The notes under the pieces are model-generated. The model worked only from the letters and a program-made list of their open reading frames with translations, made no database searches and had not been told where the DNA came from. Shown here piece by piece: positions 38,245 to 47,162 of a DNA stretch of 64,000 nucleotides (position 1 is the first letter of the stretch; every line of letters starts with the position of its first letter). The translations under genes were made by a program, and so were the position numbers. This stretch comes from Hymenobacter swuensis DY53 (GTDB lineage: Bacteria > Bacteroidota > Bacteroidia > Cytophagales > Hymenobacteraceae), in NCBI RefSeq assembly GCF_000576555.1, contig NZ_CP007145.1:4362501-4426500 (forward strand), read 5' to 3'.

Positions 38245-39918
38245 TTACACGCCCAGCAACAGGCGGGTCGGGTCCTCGAGCAGCTCTTTCACGCGCACCA
38301 GGAACGACACCGACTCGCGGCCGTCGATGATGCGGTGGTCGTAGCTCAAAGCCAGGTACATCATGGGGCGGATTACCACCTGGCCGTTTTCGGCAATCGG
38401 GCGCTGCACGATGTTGTGCATGCCGAGGATAGCCGACTGCGGGGCGTTGATAATCGGGGTGCTCATCATGGAGCCGAACACGCCGCCGTTGGTGATGGTG
38501 AACGTGCCGCCGGTCATCTGCTCGATGGTGAGCTTGTTGTCGCGGGCCAGGCCAGCAAGGCGCTGGATTTCCTTCTCGATGCCGTCAAACGACAGCTCCT
38601 CGGCGTTGCGGATTACCGGTACCACAAGCCCTTTGGGGGCCGATACGGCAATGCTGATGTCGCAGAAGTCGTTGTACAGGATGTCGGTGCCGTCGATCTG
38701 GGCATTTACGGCGGGCCACTCTTTCAGGGCCACGCACACGGCCTTGGTGAAGAACGACATGAAGCCGAGGCCCACGCTGTGCTTCTCCTTGAACTTGTCC
38801 TTGAACTTGTTGCGCAGGTCCATAATGGGCTGCATGTTCACCTCGTTGAAGGTGGTGAGCATGGCCGTCTCGTTCTTCACCGACACCAGACGGCGGGCGA
38901 CAGTCTTGCGCAGATTGCTCATCCGCTCACGGCGCACGTTGCGGTTACCGCTGGCAGCCGGAGCCGCCTGGGATGCCGCAGCCGGCTTGGCAGCGGGAGC
39001 AGCGGGAGCAGCGGCGGCCGGAGCCGGCGCGGCAGGCTTGGCCTGGGCGTTCTGGGCATCTTCTTTCGTGATGCGGCCGTCGCGGCCCGAGCCCTGCACG
39101 TCGGCGGGGCTAATGCCTTTCTCACCGAGGATTTTGCCGGCTGCCGGCGAAGGCGTGCCCGTGGCGTAGCTGGTGGTTGCCGAAGCCGCCGGAGCAGCAG
39201 CGGCCGGAGCAGCCTGGCCAGCAGCTGGTGCAGCGGCGGGAGCCGGAGCGGCGGCACCGTTGCCGCCTTCGATGCGGGCAATGGTAGCACCGATACCGAT
39301 GGTTTCGCCTTCCTTGGCGGCGTGGCGCAGGATGCCGGTGCCTTCGGCGGGCAACTCAAACGTAGCTTTATCCGATTCTAGTTCGGCAATGATTTCGTCG
39401 CGCTGTACCTGGGCGCCATCTTCCTTCAGCCACTTGGCCACCGTCACTTCCGTGATGGATTCGCCCACGGCCGGAATCGTCATTTCCACGGTAGCATCGC
39501 CGCCGTTGCTGGCGGGAGCCGCAGCCGGAGCGGCGGCACCACCGGCGGGCTGACCGCCGTAGCCGGCCTGGTCGCTGGCGGTGGGGTTCTGCTCGCCCTG
39601 GCTTACCGGGTCGGCAGCGGGAGCGGCGGGGGCACTGGCTGCCGGAGCAGCCGCGGCCGGCGCGGCCGGCGCGGCAGCCGCACCAGCACCGTCGATTTCG
39701 GCGATGGTAGTGCCGATGCCGATGGTTTCGCCCTCGGCAACGCGGATTTTCAGCACGCCGTCGGCCTCGGCGGGCAGTTCGAACGTGGCTTTGTCGGATT
39801 CCAGCTCGGCCAGAATCTCGTCGCGCTTCACGGTGTCACCGTCGGCTTTCAGCCACTTGGCAATGGTTACTTCGGTGATGGACTCGCCGACGGCGGGGAT
39901 TTTAATTTCCAGACCCAT
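38245..39918 (-). CDS. odhB: 2-oxoglutarate dehydrogenase E2, dihydrolipoyl succinyltransferase, with two lipoyl domains
   Basis: This 557-residue protein begins with a lipoyl domain (residues 1-76, lipoyl-Lys43 in [12 protein letters not shown]). It is followed by an Ala/Pro linker (79-142), a second lipoyl domain (144-216, Lys184 in the same motif), another linker, the E3-binding domain ([18 protein letters not shown], about 257-290) and the catalytic domain (325-557) with [11 protein letters not shown] (His528, Asp532). E2o proteins of E. coli type carry one lipoyl domain, so two is notable. It transfers succinyl groups in the TCA cycle. E1 (odhA) is 128 bases upstream on the same strand. 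Confidence 0.95.
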   Translation of the reverse strand: MGLEIKIPAVGESITEVTIAKWLKADGDTVKRDEILAELESDKATFELPAEADGVLKIRVAEGETIGIGTTIAEIDGAGAAAAPAAPAAAAPAASAPAAPAADPVSQGEQNPTASDQAGYGGQPAGGAAAPAAAPASNGGDATVEMTIPAVGESITEVTVAKWLKEDGAQVQRDEIIAELESDKATFELPAEGTGILRHAAKEGETIGIGATIARIEGGNGAAAPAPAAAPAAGQAAPAAAAPAASATTSYATGTPSPAAGKILGEKGISPADVQGSGRDGRITKEDAQNAQAKPAAPAPAAAAPAAPAAKPAAASQAAPAASGNRNVRRERMSNLRKTVARRLVSVKNETAMLTTFNEVNMQPIMDLRNKFKDKFKEKHSVGLGFMSFFTKAVCVALKEWPAVNAQIDGTDILYNDFCDISIAVSAPKGLVVPVIRNAEELSFDGIEKEIQRLAGLARDNKLTIEQMTGGTFTITNGGVFGSMMSTPIINAPQSAILGMHNIVQRPIAENGQVVIRPMMYLALSYDHRIIDGRESVSFLVRVKELLEDPTRLLLGV

Positions 39919-39963
39919 AAGTGGGAGTTTTGAAGGGTTTCGGTGGGGAATGTCGGGGAAGTT

Positions 39964-40040
39964 GTCATTCCGACGCGAGAGGAATCTGGGTGAAGCCGTT
40001 GTCCGTTTTCACTCAGATTCCTCGCGCTGCTCGGAATGAC
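39964..40040. repeat. intergenic inverted-repeat element between odhA and odhB
   Basis: Two arms, GTCATTCCGACGCGAGAGGA and its extension to 39994, and 40008-40040 (TTCACTCAGATTCCTCGCGC onward to GGAATGAC), are reverse complements with one mismatch and a three-base indel. They have the look of a dispersed palindromic element. It sits inside the presumed odhA-odhB transcript. Confidence 0.8.
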
Positions 40041-40046
40041 CCAGGA

Positions 40047-42896
40047 CTAGTCCTGCTTCTTGGCTACTTCGGCGGTGGCTTTGATGTTATCGTCGGCCAC
40101 GGCTTCCTTGGGCTTGTCGAAGGCGCGGGCCACGAGGTCCTTCTGCTCCTTCACGTGCACCTTGTTGTAGCCGGTAGCCGGCGAGGCCGAGGGCTTGCGC
40201 GAAATCACGTCTTCCAGCTCGCGGCGCATGAAGCGCAGCAGGTAGTTCCAGTAGCCCATGTTCTCGGGCTCTTCCTGCACCCAGTACACCTTAGCTTTAG
40301 GGTACTTGGCCAGCTCGGCGTCGAGCTGCTTTTTGGGGAAGGGATGCAGCTGCTCCAGGCGCACAATGGCCACGTCGGTGCGGCCCGACTGCTGCTGCTC
40401 GTCCAGCAAATCAAAGTACACTTTACCCGAGCACAGCAGCACGCGCTTCACCTTCTTGGCGTCGGCGTACACGTCGCCGAGCACCTCGCGGAAGTGGCCG
40501 GAGGTGAACTCCTCCACCGGCGACACGCACAGCGGGTGGCGCAGCATCGACTTCGGCGACATCACTACCAGCGGCTTGCGGAACTCCCAGGTCAGCTGGC
40601 GGCGCAGCGCATGGAAGAAGTTAGCCGGCGTGGTCATGTTGGCCACGATGATGTTGTTTTCGGCGGCCAGCTGCAGGAACCGCTCGGGGCGGGCGTTGGA
40701 GTGCTCCGGGCCCTGGCCTTCGTAGCCGTGGGGCAGCTGCAGCACCACACCGTTCATGCGCTGCCACTTGCTTTCACTGCTCACAATGAACTGGTCAATC
40801 ATGGTCTGGGCGCCGTTGGCGAAGTCGCCGAACTGGGCTTCCCAGATTACCAGGGCCGTGGGGTTGGCCATGGCGTAGCCGAATTCAAAGCCCAGCACCG
40901 CGTATTCGCTCAGCAGCGAGTTGTAGATGCTCAGCTTCTCCTGGCCTTCGCCGATGTAGTTCAGCGAGTTATACGGGGCCGAGGTTTCGGCGTCGTGCAA
41001 CACGGCGTGGCGGTGCGAGAACGTGCCGCGCTGCACGTCCTGGCCGCTTACGCGCACAATGTGCTTCTCATCGAGCAGGGAGCCGTAGGCCAGCAGCTCG
41101 CCGGCGGCCCAGTTCAGCATGCGCGTCTCGAAGAACATCTTCTTGCGCTCCTCCATCAGCTTTTCAATCTGCTTCAGGGGGCGGAAGCCTTCGGGCAGCG
41201 TGGTCAGAGCCTTGCCTACTTTGGCCACCACTTCCTCGCTGATACCGGTTTCCGGCGACTTCTCGAAGTCCTCGGGCTTGCTGCGGCGCAGGCTGCGCCA
41301 CTCGTTTTCGAGGGCCTGGTAGTTGTAGGGCAGCGGCTTCTGCTTCACCATATCCAGGCGGGCCTGCAGGGTGTCGCGGAACTCCTTGTCCATCTGCTGG
41401 GCCAACTGCGCGTCCACGTCGCCGCGCTGTACCAGCATGGCGTTGTACACCTCGCGGGGGTTCTGGTGCTTGCTGATGAGGTTGTAGAGCGTGGGCTGGG
41501 TGAACTTGGGCTCGTCCGACTCGTTGTGGCCATGGCGGCGGTAGCACACCATATCAATGAAGATATCGGCGTGGAACTGCTGACGGTACTCGGTGGCGAG
41601 ACGCACGGCAAATACCACGGCCTCGGGGTCGTCGCCGTTCACGTGCAGCACCGGCGCGTCGATGATCTTTGCGAGGTCGGTGCTGTAAATTGAAGAGCGG
41701 GCGTCCTCGAAATCGGTGGTGAAGCCCACCTGGTTGTTAATCACGAAGTGCAGCGTGCCGCCGGTGCGGTAGCCTTCCAGCAGTGACATCTGGGTCAGCT
41801 CGTAGCCGATGCCCTGGCCAGCCAGCGCCGCGTCGCCGTGAATTAGGATGGGCAGAATCTGGTGGTAGTCGCCACCGTACTGGTGCTCAATCTTGGCGCG
41901 CACGAAGCCTTCCACCACCGGGTTCACCGCCTCCAGGTGGGAGGGGTTGGGGGCCAGCTTCAGGTTCACTTTCTTACCACCTTCCGTTTCCACCTCCGAC
42001 GAATAGCCCATGTGGTACTTCACGTCGCCGTCGCCCATGGTTAGGTCCGGTACGGCCGTTCCCTCGAATTCTGAGAAAATCTGCTCGTAGGTTTTGCCCA
42101 TGATGTTGGCCAGCACGTTCAGGCGGCCGCGGTGGGCCATGCCAATCATCACCTCCTGCACGCCCAGCTCCGAGGCCTTGTTAATAATAGCATCGAGGGC
42201 CGGGATGGTGGTTTCGCCGCCTTCCAGCGAGAAGCGCTTCTGGCCCAGGAACTTCGTGTGCAGGAAGTTCTCGAACACCACGGCCTCGTTTAGCTTCTTG
42301 AGGATGCGCTTCTTGTACTCCACGCCAGGGTTGAAGCTCAGCGAGTCCTTCTCCACCTTCTCGCGGAACCAATCGAGTACCTGCGGGTCGCGGATGTACA
42401 TGTACTCGAAGCCGATGGTGCGGGTGTACACCTTCTGCAAAGCGGCCACAATCTCGCGCAGCGTGGCTTCCGAGCCCAAGCCCAGCACTTCGCCGTTCTT
42501 GAATTTGGTATCGAGGTCGGCGTCGCTCAGGCCGAAGTCGGCAATGTTGAGGCGGGCCTTACGGTCCTTCCGCTCGCGCACCGGGTTGGTTTTGGCCACC
42601 AAATGGCCGCGGCTGCGGTAGGCGTGAATGAGGTTGCGTACCTGCGTTTCCTTGTCGGCCGCCACCGTATCCACAGCCCGGACGGCGCCGGCCTGGTTGG
42701 TGCTGGCCGAGGTGGTCAGTACGCCTTCGCCATCGGCCTGCGGCATCCCGTCTTCGGGGTACTGCTGGGCGAAGTCGAAGCCTTCAAAGAATTTCTGCCA
42801 GCTCGCATCCACCGACTGCGGGTCGGCCTTATAAGACTGGTACAGGTTGTCGAGGTAGTCGCCGTGGGCGTTGGCGATATAAGAGTTGGCGTCCAT
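40047..42896 (-). CDS. odhA: 2-oxoglutarate dehydrogenase E1 component
   Basis: This 949-residue thiamine-diphosphate enzyme is close to E. coli SucA in length. It starts with the E2-binding N-terminal segment (YIANAHGDYLDNLYQSYKAD). The E1 motifs are GMAHRGRLNVLANIMGK, HGDAALAGQGI, NNQVGFTT, NGDDPEAVVFAVRLATEY and CYRRHGHNESDEP, and the C-terminal half has EAQFGDFANGAQ and LPHGYEGQGPEHSNARPERF. It decarboxylates 2-oxoglutarate and passes the succinyl group to OdhB. TACCTTTA lies 28 bases upstream as a -7 candidate. The two genes likely share a transcript. Confidence 0.97.
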   Translation of the reverse strand: MDANSYIANAHGDYLDNLYQSYKADPQSVDASWQKFFEGFDFAQQYPEDGMPQADGEGVLTTSASTNQAGAVRAVDTVAADKETQVRNLIHAYRSRGHLVAKTNPVRERKDRKARLNIADFGLSDADLDTKFKNGEVLGLGSEATLREIVAALQKVYTRTIGFEYMYIRDPQVLDWFREKVEKDSLSFNPGVEYKKRILKKLNEAVVFENFLHTKFLGQKRFSLEGGETTIPALDAIINKASELGVQEVMIGMAHRGRLNVLANIMGKTYEQIFSEFEGTAVPDLTMGDGDVKYHMGYSSEVETEGGKKVNLKLAPNPSHLEAVNPVVEGFVRAKIEHQYGGDYHQILPILIHGDAALAGQGIGYELTQMSLLEGYRTGGTLHFVINNQVGFTTDFEDARSSIYSTDLAKIIDAPVLHVNGDDPEAVVFAVRLATEYRQQFHADIFIDMVCYRRHGHNESDEPKFTQPTLYNLISKHQNPREVYNAMLVQRGDVDAQLAQQMDKEFRDTLQARLDMVKQKPLPYNYQALENEWRSLRRSKPEDFEKSPETGISEEVVAKVGKALTTLPEGFRPLKQIEKLMEERKKMFFETRMLNWAAGELLAYGSLLDEKHIVRVSGQDVQRGTFSHRHAVLHDAETSAPYNSLNYIGEGQEKLSIYNSLLSEYAVLGFEFGYAMANPTALVIWEAQFGDFANGAQTMIDQFIVSSESKWQRMNGVVLQLPHGYEGQGPEHSNARPERFLQLAAENNIIVANMTTPANFFHALRRQLTWEFRKPLVVMSPKSMLRHPLCVSPVEEFTSGHFREVLGDVYADAKKVKRVLLCSGKVYFDLLDEQQQSGRTDVAIVRLEQLHPFPKKQLDAELAKYPKAKVYWVQEEPENMGYWNYLLRFMRRELEDVISRKPSASPATGYNKVHVKEQKDLVARAFDKPKEAVADDNIKATAEVAKKQD

Positions 42897-42923
42897 GCGG
42901 TGGGAGCTGGTGGTGTCAGGGGG

Positions 42924-42931
42924 TAAAGGTA
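42924..42931 (-). promoter_or_regulatory. probable -7 box of odhA
   Basis: Read on the minus strand the sequence is TACCTTTA, one base from TAnnTTTG, 28 bases before the odhA ATG. Confidence 0.45.
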
Positions 42932-43052
42932 AATAGCCTGATCAGGAAGTAAAAACTGATATGCGCATGTACAAATAAACCTGTTAGTCAATTAGATAAT
43001 TCTCCCTGCGTTTCTTACACAGGTACCGATGTCCAATCTATCAAATAAATAC

Positions 43053-43084
43053 AAAAGCCGCTCCCGTTGAATTGGAACGGCTTT
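43053..43084. terminator. intrinsic terminator-like hairpin
   Basis: AAAGCCGCTCC pairs with GGAACGGCTTT (one mismatch) in the region between odhA and the MRJP-type gene; it would end the latter transcript. Confidence 0.7.
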
Positions 43085-43093
43085 CGCTGAAGT

Positions 43094-43177
43094 AGTAGCG
43101 CGAACTTTGCAGTTCGCGCCCCCGAACGACTACCGTTGCTACGGCGCGGGGACGCGAACTACAAAGTTCGCGCTACT
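43094..43177. repeat. nested (cloverleaf-like) inverted repeat
   Basis: The 25-base arms 43094-43118 and 43153-43177 are reverse complements with one mismatch. Each arm itself contains CGCGAACT...AGTTCGCG, an inner inverted repeat. The element can therefore fold as one long stem or as two hairpins. It lies between the end of the MRJP-type gene and its terminator. Confidence 0.8.
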
Positions 43178-43187
43178 GCTTGCGGTG

Positions 43188-44387
43188 CTACTTCAATGCC
43201 ATCTTGAAGATGTAGTAGGGTTGGTCCTGTTGGCCGATACCCTTGTTCCAGGTGGCGGTTTTGTGGATGGCCGAGGTGGTCACGTACAGCATTTTGCCGT
43301 CGCCGGAGAAGGCAAACGTATCAGGCCACTCCAGGCGCGGGTCCTGCACCACCGTCTCGATTTTGCCGGCCGGCGTGCGGCGCTTAATCGAATGATCCTC
43401 GAAGGCACTCAGGTACAGATTGTTCTGAGCATCGATTTCCATGCCGTCGGAGGCGGGCACTTTGCCCAGATCCTCAATTTGGGCGGCCAGCTGGGCATCG
43501 GTGAGGGCGGGGTTGCGCAGGGCTTCCGTTTTAATGCGGAACAGGGTGTAGCTGGTCAGGGGCTTCCAGTACAGGTACTGCATATCCTGGCTCAAGGCAA
43601 TGCCGTCGGCGTTGAACTGGGCGCGCTTGCCGGTGGCATCAATGAGTTCCTTACCGTCGGCCTTGATGTTGAGCGTGGTGTCGCCCATCATGGACGAGTG
43701 GCCCGCCAGCAGTTTGCGCGCCTTGCCCGACTTCAGGTCCACCACCACCAGACTGCCCACACCCGACTCGGTGATGTAAGCATATTGGTTCTGGGTGTCG
43801 ATGCGGACATCGTTGAGGTAGGATTTACGCGAAGCCACGCTTTCCGGGATGCTGATATTCTGCACCACCTTGTCGGTTTTGGGGTCAATCTTGACCAGCT
43901 TAGGGCCGCCGGGCACGGTGCCTTTGATGCCGGGCGAGGCCGGATCGAGTACCCATAGCATGCCGGTTTTATCGGCATGCACGCTCTGGGGGCAGATCCA
44001 GTGTTTCTGGGGCTCGTTTTTCACGGTTTCGTTCCAGGCGCACCAGTCGGCGTCGGGGTAGCCTTTCACCGAGCCATCGGGCATCACCTCCGCAATGGGG
44101 TTCACGGGGTTGTTGTCCCAGCGGGGGAAGTCGGCAAACACGCGGCCGTCGGGCAGCACGGCCACGCCCACCATCTGCGGCTCCCGGAACTGGGCCACCA
44201 CCTGCAAAGGCGAGTTGGCCGGCGCTACGGGCGCGGTAGCCTGCGTGGAGTCAGTGGCAGCGGTGGTACCGCTGGCATCGGTAGCGGGCGTGGAGGGCGA
44301 GGAGCAGGCCTGCGCAAACAGGGCGGCCGCCAGCAAACCGGTAGCGCGCAAAGGCGCGGAGGCGAAGGGCCGGGAACTAGTTGACAT
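43188..44387 (-). CDS. yellow/major royal jelly (MRJP)-type lipoprotein
   Basis: The 399-residue protein has a lipoprotein-type leader ending FAQACSS and then an alanine/threonine linker. The remaining 340 residues are an MRJP/yellow beta-propeller (PF03022), with GVAVLPDGRVFADFPRW, SVHADKTGMLWVLDPASP, LNDVRIDTQNQYAYITESG and FNADGIALSQDMQYLYWKPL. Bacterial members are related to SMP-30/gluconolactonase-like propellers, and the enzyme activity here is not known. It is anchored in the periplasm or outer membrane by inference. A nested inverted repeat immediately follows the stop. Confidence 0.87.
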   Translation of the reverse strand: MSTSSRPFASAPLRATGLLAAALFAQACSSPSTPATDASGTTAATDSTQATAPVAPANSPLQVVAQFREPQMVGVAVLPDGRVFADFPRWDNNPVNPIAEVMPDGSVKGYPDADWCAWNETVKNEPQKHWICPQSVHADKTGMLWVLDPASPGIKGTVPGGPKLVKIDPKTDKVVQNISIPESVASRKSYLNDVRIDTQNQYAYITESGVGSLVVVDLKSGKARKLLAGHSSMMGDTTLNIKADGKELIDATGKRAQFNADGIALSQDMQYLYWKPLTSYTLFRIKTEALRNPALTDAQLAAQIEDLGKVPASDGMEIDAQNNLYLSAFEDHSIKRRTPAGKIETVVQDPRLEWPDTFAFSGDGKMLYVTTSAIHKTATWNKGIGQQDQPYYIFKMALK

Positions 44388-44847
44388 GCGGGTGTTGGTT
44401 GAGAAGGAACAGAATATGCAGAGCGCGGCAAACCGATGCCGGACATATAGGCCATACGGCTACTCAAACACATAGTTTTTGCCCGCAGGGCCGCTGGCAC
44501 AACCTCCCGGTTCCGGCTTACGTATGGGGCCAGACTATAGCCAAGGCACGCCTATTTTCGACTAACTACATTAGCAAGCATTCGAAAAGTCGATTTAAAA
44601 AAAAGCTGTACCTTTGAGCCCTCGAAAATGACATCATTTTATAAGTGCAATTAATTATATAATTTATCTATATTTACCTGTTATTTATTGGTTTCCACGC
44701 TTGTTTCGGCCTTTCTGGCCGCTGACTATACCACAAAGGAGCCTCATAAAGTCTGCTAACGCAGATGGCGCTCTGTCCCACTAGCCGAGTCGGGCCGGCT
44801 GTCCATTCTCTCCGGACAACGAGCGAGAGTCCACGAACCCAAACGTC
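44388..44847. other. 460-base gene-free region with a long 3D-gene leader
   Basis: No reading frame looks coding. The right part (about 44616-44847) would be the transcribed leader of the 3D-domain gene if the exact box at 44609-44616 is used. The region is AT-rich at 44625-44695 (long A/T runs). A GTCC/GGAC stem may form near 44800-44818. I do not recognise a riboswitch class. Confidence 0.5.
44609..44616 (+). promoter_or_regulatory. -7 box, likely of the 3D-domain gene
   Basis: TACCTTTG matches TAnnTTTG exactly but lies 231 bases before the ATG at 44848, implying a long leader. Confidence 0.5.
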
Positions 44848-45369
44848 ATGTCCATTGCGTTATTCCTACTAACCTTCCTCTTTCCCCCCCGCACTATTTC
44901 TGTCCCGGCTCTGGCCCTGCCTTCCACCGTTGCCAGCCTGAGCCCCCGCCAGGTATCCGTCGCCATACCGGTAATTGCCTTGAAAAAGGCGCCCAAAACG
45001 TTGTCGTACCGCGTGACGGCAACCACTTACTGGCCCGAAGTGGGCCAGACCGACGCCGCCCCGATGGAAACTGCTGACGGCTCCATCATTCCGGCCCGTC
45101 ATTCCAGCAAAACCCGCTGGCTCGCCGTTTCCCGCGACATGCTCGATAAATGGGGTGGACCCTTCCACTTCGGCGAAAAAGTACGCGTGAGCGGTATTTC
45201 CGACGCCCTCGATGGCGTCTACATCATTCATGATACCATGAACCGCCGCCACCGCCACTGCGTGGATGTGCTGGTGAATGAGCGGGAGTGCAAAAACGGC
45301 CTCGAAGGCCTCTGGCCCGATATCCGGCTCAGCAAACTTGCCCCCGAACCCGTTTGGGAAGCCAGCTAA
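44848..45369 (+). CDS. 3D domain protein, secreted cell-wall enzyme
   Basis: The 173-residue product has an N-terminal hydrophobic leader (MSIALFLLTFLFPPRTISVP) and then a 3D domain. The motif is VTATTYWPEVGQTDAAPMET, then ADGSIIPARH, LAVSRDMLDKWGGPFHFGEK, GVYIIHDTMNRRHRHCVDVL, with the three conserved aspartates. 3D domains are the catalytic double-psi barrel of lytic transglycosylases such as MltA and the C-terminus of YuiC. It probably trims peptidoglycan. It ends 45 bases before the convergent HNH-like gene. Confidence 0.9.
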   Translation: MSIALFLLTFLFPPRTISVPALALPSTVASLSPRQVSVAIPVIALKKAPKTLSYRVTATTYWPEVGQTDAAPMETADGSIIPARHSSKTRWLAVSRDMLDKWGGPFHFGEKVRVSGISDALDGVYIIHDTMNRRHRHCVDVLVNERECKNGLEGLWPDIRLSKLAPEPVWEAS

Positions 45370-45413
45370 ACCCGCTGACTCCCGCTTAATCAAGCATTTA
45401 CTTCCGGCTTCTT

Positions 45414-46427
45414 TCAGGCCTCCGGATACTGCGACAGGTATCGGGGTTGGCCGTCCGCATCATACAGGAAGGTGAGCGGGTGAGCCGGGTCGCGCAGAAT
45501 TTCCGTGAGCGGAATCTGCCACCGTTTCCACATTTCCAACAATGACTGCCCGTAGGCGCTGTTATCCCAGGGATTGAAAATATCCCCAGTTATATCGTCG
45601 ATGAGCGTATCCATGACCACTTCCGCGTCGCCGGGCTTTACGGAGCGGGGGTAGTAGTCGGGCACTACGTTGAGCAGGTAGGCGGCGTAGTACACCCGGG
45701 CCTTGAACTCGGCTACCTGCACCGGGTGCAGGGGCCGGTAGGCATCCTGGTACACGCGGCTCATGGCCTGCCGGATAATGCCGTTATCGACCAGACAGGC
45801 CACCAACACGGTTTCATCGAGCTTGATGCTGAAAGCAATGGTGCTCAGGTCGTCGTCGTACTCGAAAGGCATATCGTCCTGGGCGGGGTCAGTTTCCAGC
45901 ACGAATACGGAGCCGGGCACGAAATCCTCAAACTCCATGGGCACCCGCAGGGCCTGAAACGGCTGGTAAAACGCCTGAAACCGCCGGAGCAGCTGGGCAT
46001 TTTCGGCCAGTGGATACTGGGGTTTGGCCAGCGGGTCCAATTCGTTGAGCAGTTCCGTCACCAGCACACCATAGAACATCTTTCCCAGCCACAGAAACAG
46101 TGTTTGCTCATCCAGGTCGCGGAAGCCACGCGTGCCTTCGCGGGAAGCCAGCTCCACCCGGGCCTCCAAGGGCTCAACGTGGTGGGTACGGCAGGTGGGG
46201 CAGCAGGCAATACGCAGGTCCTGGTAGGCGGCAATGCTCATATCCAGCAGCTTGATTTGCCGCTCGTGCAGGCGGTAGCGCGTCATCAGCCACTCAGCAA
46301 ACACCGGCACCGTATCCTGCGGGGGCGTGGTGGGCGCACCGCATAGAAAACAGTTGCGCATGCTGAAACGCATGTTTTCGAATGGGTCGTACAGAGCGAG
46401 GGGGGCGAGCGGCTGGAATTCAGACAT
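45414..46427 (-). CDS. cysteine-rich protein of unknown function, HNH-like N-terminus
   Basis: The ATG at 46427 (MSEFQPLAPLALYDPF) is preferred over the longer frame because two TAnnTTTG-type boxes lie directly before it. The 337-residue protein has two cysteine pairs (CFLCG and CCPTC, about 50 residues apart) around PVFAEWLMTRYRL. This layout matches the N-terminal zinc half of HNH-type proteins, but the catalytic His-Asn-His triad is missing. The remaining 260 residues are helical and unrecognised. It is probably soluble. Likely leaderless. Confidence 0.6.
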   Translation of the reverse strand: MSEFQPLAPLALYDPFENMRFSMRNCFLCGAPTTPPQDTVPVFAEWLMTRYRLHERQIKLLDMSIAAYQDLRIACCPTCRTHHVEPLEARVELASREGTRGFRDLDEQTLFLWLGKMFYGVLVTELLNELDPLAKPQYPLAENAQLLRRFQAFYQPFQALRVPMEFEDFVPGSVFVLETDPAQDDMPFEYDDDLSTIAFSIKLDETVLVACLVDNGIIRQAMSRVYQDAYRPLHPVQVAEFKARVYYAAYLLNVVPDYYPRSVKPGDAEVVMDTLIDDITGDIFNPWDNSAYGQSLLEMWKRWQIPLTEILRDPAHPLTFLYDADGQPRYLSQYPEA

Positions 46428-46433
46428 AGGAAG

Positions 46434-46441
46434 CAAACTTA
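46434..46441 (-). promoter_or_regulatory. -7 box directly before the start codon
   Basis: On the minus strand the sequence is TAAGTTTG, an exact TAnnTTTG match, ending six bases before the ATG at 46427. A second exact box, TACTTTTG, lies at 46455-46448. Confidence 0.6.
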
Positions 46442-46601
46442 CAAGGGCAAAAGTACAGGACACACGAGGTGAGTTGCTGCACCGGCCCAAAAACAGACAG
46501 CTGACTACTACGCCGCCGCCCGATTGTTTTGCCCGGAATGCACTGCGCCCTGACCATTTCTTTGGTCAGGGCGCAGTGCATTTGGCATAAATGGCCGCTG
46601 G

Positions 46602-47003
46602 TTAGCGCGACAGAGAGGAACCCAGCTTCACTAGCAGCTTGCCCAGCTGGGCTAAGGGCGCGCTGTAGTCACCAGTAGTTTCTTCGGCTACTTTGGAGGT
46701 TTCATTACCTAGGGAAGCCAGGGTTTCGGCCAAGTCATGCGACTGGGTATCAGTGGCCGACAGCTGCTGGTGCAGCGTTTTCAGTTCCTGAATAATTTTA
46801 GCTAGGCCCGGCCGCTCGGAGGCGCGCAAAACTTCCGTCCACCGCTCAATTTCGGTAAGGCCATGCTGGCTGTTGTGGCCGGGCGCACCAGCATTGAGCA
46901 GGGTGAGGGTGTCTTCCAACAGGGCCGAATTTTGCTGATCGGTCACTTCCAGCGGAACGGTAGGCAGAATCTGATTTTGGGGTGTGGGGGCGGTAGAATC
47001 CAT
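46602..47003 (-). CDS. small helical protein of unknown function
   Basis: The ATG at 47003 (MDSTAPTPQNQILPTVPLEV) gives 133 residues with no signal peptide. After a proline-rich N-terminus the sequence is mainly amphipathic helix (TLTLLNAGAP, WTEVLRASERPGLAKIIQEL, LAETLASLGNETSKVAEET). I recognise no family. It is divergent from the coiled-coil/WG gene (47163), with a 159-base space that must hold both promoters, so the two may be functionally linked. Confidence 0.65.
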   Translation of the reverse strand: MDSTAPTPQNQILPTVPLEVTDQQNSALLEDTLTLLNAGAPGHNSQHGLTEIERWTEVLRASERPGLAKIIQELKTLHQQLSATDTQSHDLAETLASLGNETSKVAEETTGDYSAPLAQLGKLLVKLGSSLSR

Positions 47004-47162
47004 GAGCAAGTTCAGAAGGAGGATGCGAAAAGAGGTTACGCAAACGCGCAAAAGGCTATACTTACCACAACCCGGAAAAGTTGGCACATCCTGCTATCCA
47101 CTTCTGCGTACACCCCCGGCGGCCCCAATTGGCCGGAAAGTTGCGGTTCGCGCCGCCCGCTT

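Noticed and set aside
39921..41693. Open frame of 590 codons on the plus strand opposite odhA
   Set aside because: It lies fully antisense to odhA, whose motifs are unmistakable, and is open because high-GC codon use removes stop codons from the complementary frame.
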